This document shows positions 6,902 to 7,629 of a stretch of 7,629 nt of DNA, piece after piece. Within the stretch, counting starts at the first letter, position 1; the number at the start of each line of letters is the position of its first letter. The translations under genes and the position numbers were made by a program. This DNA is from JAYWXI01 sp036016955 (lineage in GTDB: Bacteria > Bacteroidota > Bacteroidia > Flavobacteriales > Weeksellaceae), in assembly GCF_036016955.1 (NCBI RefSeq), contig NZ_JAYWXI010000032.1:1-7629 (forward strand), given 5' to 3'. A model generated the notes under the pieces. It searched no databases, was not told where the DNA came from, and saw only the letters and a program-made list of their open reading frames with translations.

Positions 6902-7073
6902 CTAAGAAACAGTAGCAATTGGAACCGTTCCAGGTTGAGGACCATCCCCAGCAGGCGCATCTGCCGCTGCAGTCATTTCAAATCTCTGTTCAAGTTCCTC
7001 CATTTGGAAATCGTTAAGTAGTTCGCTTTTTTCCAACTCTTTCTCAATCTGAGATAAATTTTCTGTGTTCTAT
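6902..7073 (-). pseudogene. Short leader-plus-core-like peptide gene with disrupted start codon (RiPP-precursor-like)
   Basis: A minus-strand frame runs from 7069 to the stop TAG at 6904-6902 and encodes 55 residues: N-T-E-N-L-S-Q-I-E-K-E-L-E, then 'KSELLNDFQMEELEQRFEM', then 'TAAADAPAGDGPQPGTVPI' and A-T-V-S. The first 32 residues form a charged, amphipathic helix-like leader. The last 23 are small, Pro/Gly/Ala-rich and unstructured, like the core of a ribosomally made, modified peptide. The codon before N is TAG (7072-7070). Reading back, the DNA is ATAG: removing A7071 would give ATG exactly at the frame, with an A-rich stretch and a promoter at the right distance. So either one base was inserted in the start codon, the sequence has an error, or translation starts inside (ATG at 7003, 33 residues). 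There is no Cys; T and S occur only in the core. I cannot assign a modification class, and no modifying enzyme is in the window. Confidence 0.5.
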
Positions 7074-7094
7074 AATTTTTTTTAAATTTAAGGG

Positions 7095-7124
7095 TAAATA
7101 TATAATTATTTCTTAAAAAAGCAA
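7095..7124 (-). promoter_or_regulatory. Bacteroidetes-type promoter for the peptide / secreted-protein unit
   Basis: On the minus strand TTG (7124-7122), exactly 19 bases, then TATATTTA (7102-7095) match TTG-N19-TAnnTTTG with only the final G changed to A. Transcription would start near 7090, about 15-20 bases before the disrupted start codon of the peptide frame. This spacing supports 7073 as the original start. Confidence 0.5.
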
Positions 7125-7164
7125 TTAATTTAAAAGTATTCCTTTTCCCAGATTGAAATTTTAA

Positions 7165-7172
7165 TAAATTTG
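7165..7172 (+). promoter_or_regulatory. -7 element upstream of the truncated conserved gene
   Basis: TAAATTTG matches TAnnTTTG exactly and lies 26 bases before the ATG at 7199. No TTG is found about 20 bases upstream. It is divergent from the promoter at 7095-7124. Confidence 0.4.
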
Positions 7173-7198
7173 TTACAATAACAACACAAGTTAATATC

Positions 7199-7381
7199 AT
7201 GGCTTCAATTTTCGAAACAGGTCACGCCAAAAACGTAGCGAACCTACAGAAGCTAACCGAGTAAGTAATCGTTTACACGCTTTACAACCCGCCTGTTGAC
7301 AACCTAAAGGTTGCAAATCTGCAACCCCTTTACATAACCGCTTCCGCAAAACTTAACGAAGAAGTCTCCCCAGGTCAATAA
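7199..7381 (+). pseudogene. 5' remnant of a conserved flavobacterial protein, interrupted by TAA
   Basis: The frame from ATG 7199 reads M-A-S-I-F-E-T-G-H-A-K-N-V-A-N-L-Q-K-L-T, E, then TAA at 7262-7264. It then stays open for 38 more codons ('VIVYTLYNPPVDNLKVANLQ', 'PLYITASAKLNE'), ending E-V-S-P-G-Q and TAA at 7379-7381. The opening resembles a conserved hypothetical family I recall from Chryseobacterium-like genomes ('ETGHAKNVAN...YNP...LYT'), normally well over 100 residues; this recollection is not checked. The stop at codon 22 is one transition from CAA (Gln). Similarity appears to end near codon 54, so the gene seems both nonsense-mutated and cut short. Its composition is richer in C than the AT-rich stretch to its left. 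The function of the intact family is unknown to me. Confidence 0.6.
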
Positions 7382-7398
7382 GCTTACCCCCTTCCTCA

Positions 7399-7509
7399 TT
7401 AATCGGATAATCCTTCCCAAAAACCTTTAAGAAACCCCAAAATATGTTCCCTAAATAACACCCCTAAAACACCCAGTATAATAATATACAGAATATATTT
7501 TTTTCTCAT
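7399..7509 (-). CDS. 36-residue single-helix membrane peptide
   Basis: From ATG 7509 to TAA 7401-7399 the frame encodes 36 residues. A basic start (M-R-K-K-Y) is followed by a hydrophobic helix at about 5-19 ('YILYIIILGVLGVLF'), then an amphipathic end with R20, E21, H22, K28, W31 and E32 ('REHILGFLKGFWEGLSD'). This shape fits a tiny inner-membrane protein. Small conserved flavobacterial proteins of this sort exist, while membrane toxins and bacteriocins have the same general form, so the role is open. An AAAA stretch precedes the ATG, normal for this phylum. The stop of the IS30 transposase lies only 22 bases upstream, so the native promoter may have been replaced by the IS end. No antisense RNA or partner gene is apparent. 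Confidence 0.55.
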   Translation of the reverse strand: MRKKYILYIIILGVLGVLFREHILGFLKGFWEGLSD

Positions 7510-7629
7510 TTTAAAAATTATTAGATTCAACTTATAAAAGTAACTTTCCGTTGTTATTAATAGTTTTCAAATATACTTGTTTTGGACTTAAAAATCCAAA
7601 TCTTTTGCGTGGTCTTGTATTCAAAATTT
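7510..7629 (-). mobile_element. End of an IS30-family insertion sequence (partial, runs off window)
   Basis: The 3' end of an IS30 transposase gene reaches in from the right edge, so the element's terminus must lie between its stop at 7532 and about 7510. GATTCAAC (7523-7530) or the bases next to it may belong to the terminal inverted repeat, but the partner end is outside the window and the exact boundary and target duplication cannot be set. Confidence 0.6.
7532..7629 (-). CDS. IS30 family transposase, C-terminal end (partial)
   Basis: The minus-strand frame is open from the window edge to TAA at 7534-7532 and gives 31 complete codons. It contains I-L-N-T-R-P-R-K-R-F-G-F-L-S-P-K-Q-V-Y, the well-known C-terminal signature of IS30 transposases ('LN-RPRK-LG---P-EVF'), which follows the last acidic residue of the DDE catalytic domain. 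The DDE residues and the DNA-binding N-terminus lie beyond the window. Intactness of the element cannot be judged. Confidence 0.85.
   Translation of the reverse strand, partial: ILNTRPRKRFGFLSPKQVYLKTINNNGKLLL

Noticed and set aside
6973..7200. 75-residue minus-strand frame starting with ATG at 7200
   Set aside because: It runs through the promoter region and then reads the short peptide gene in the wrong frame, giving a Lys/Asn-rich translation; the overlapping frame with leader/core character is better.
1..7629. CRISPR arrays, tRNA or rRNA genes
   Set aside because: No spaced repeats of 20 bases or more and no tRNA cloverleaf or rRNA-like sequence were seen on either strand.

Overview
The window looks like a chromosomal segment from a member of the Bacteroidota, most likely class Flavobacteriia (Weeksellaceae / Chryseobacterium-like group; this is an inference). 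The evidence is a type IX secretion system (T9SS) plug protein, a ferrochelatase and a tandem-domain Nfu protein of the kind seen in that phylum, a SusD/Ig-style surface lipoprotein, and promoters that fit the Bacteroidetes consensus (TTG, about 19-20 nt, then TAnnTTTG) rather than -35/-10 boxes. Shine-Dalgarno sequences are mostly absent, as expected there.

Left and centre (1-5622) is an ordinary chromosomal stretch. It begins with the 3' tail of an unidentified plus-strand gene (1-99). About 280 bases follow without a convincing gene; they hold a weak hairpin at 101-117 and, at the right end, a good promoter at 314-344. Next is a secreted Ig-like-repeat lipoprotein (384-1607), which converges on a gamma-carbonic-anhydrase-family hexapeptide protein (1685-2212, minus) with a strong terminator between them. 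Divergent from the carbonic anhydrase runs a probable two-gene iron-handling unit: a NifU/Nfu Fe-S protein (2362-3240) and ferrochelatase hemH (3291-4343), which ends in an excellent intrinsic terminator. On the minus strand from 5622 to 4408 lies the T9SS plug protein. One sampled line of this part is about 45% GC.

Right part (about 5640-7629) differs in character. It is strongly AT-rich up to about 7200 (one sampled line about 28% GC) and looks like accessory, decaying DNA. On the minus strand a promoter at 7095-7124 would drive a short leader-plus-core-like peptide gene (7073-6902) whose start codon reads ATAG instead of ATG. A secreted CarboxypepD_reg-like protein follows (6836-5670) with no promoter of its own that I can see. 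Divergent from these is a remnant (7199-7381) of a conserved flavobacterial protein, interrupted by TAA at codon 22 and then truncated. After that come a 36-residue single-helix membrane peptide (7509-7399, minus) and the C-terminal end of an IS30-family transposase (7629-7532, minus) running off the window.

Functionally, nfu and hemH both use iron (Fe-S delivery and haem synthesis). The plug protein belongs to protein export across the outer membrane. The most noteworthy material is the right-hand island: the broken peptide gene with its secreted partner, and the small membrane peptide next to the IS. I do not see a complete new system; what can be seen is a possible peptide/secreted-protein pair with signs of decay.
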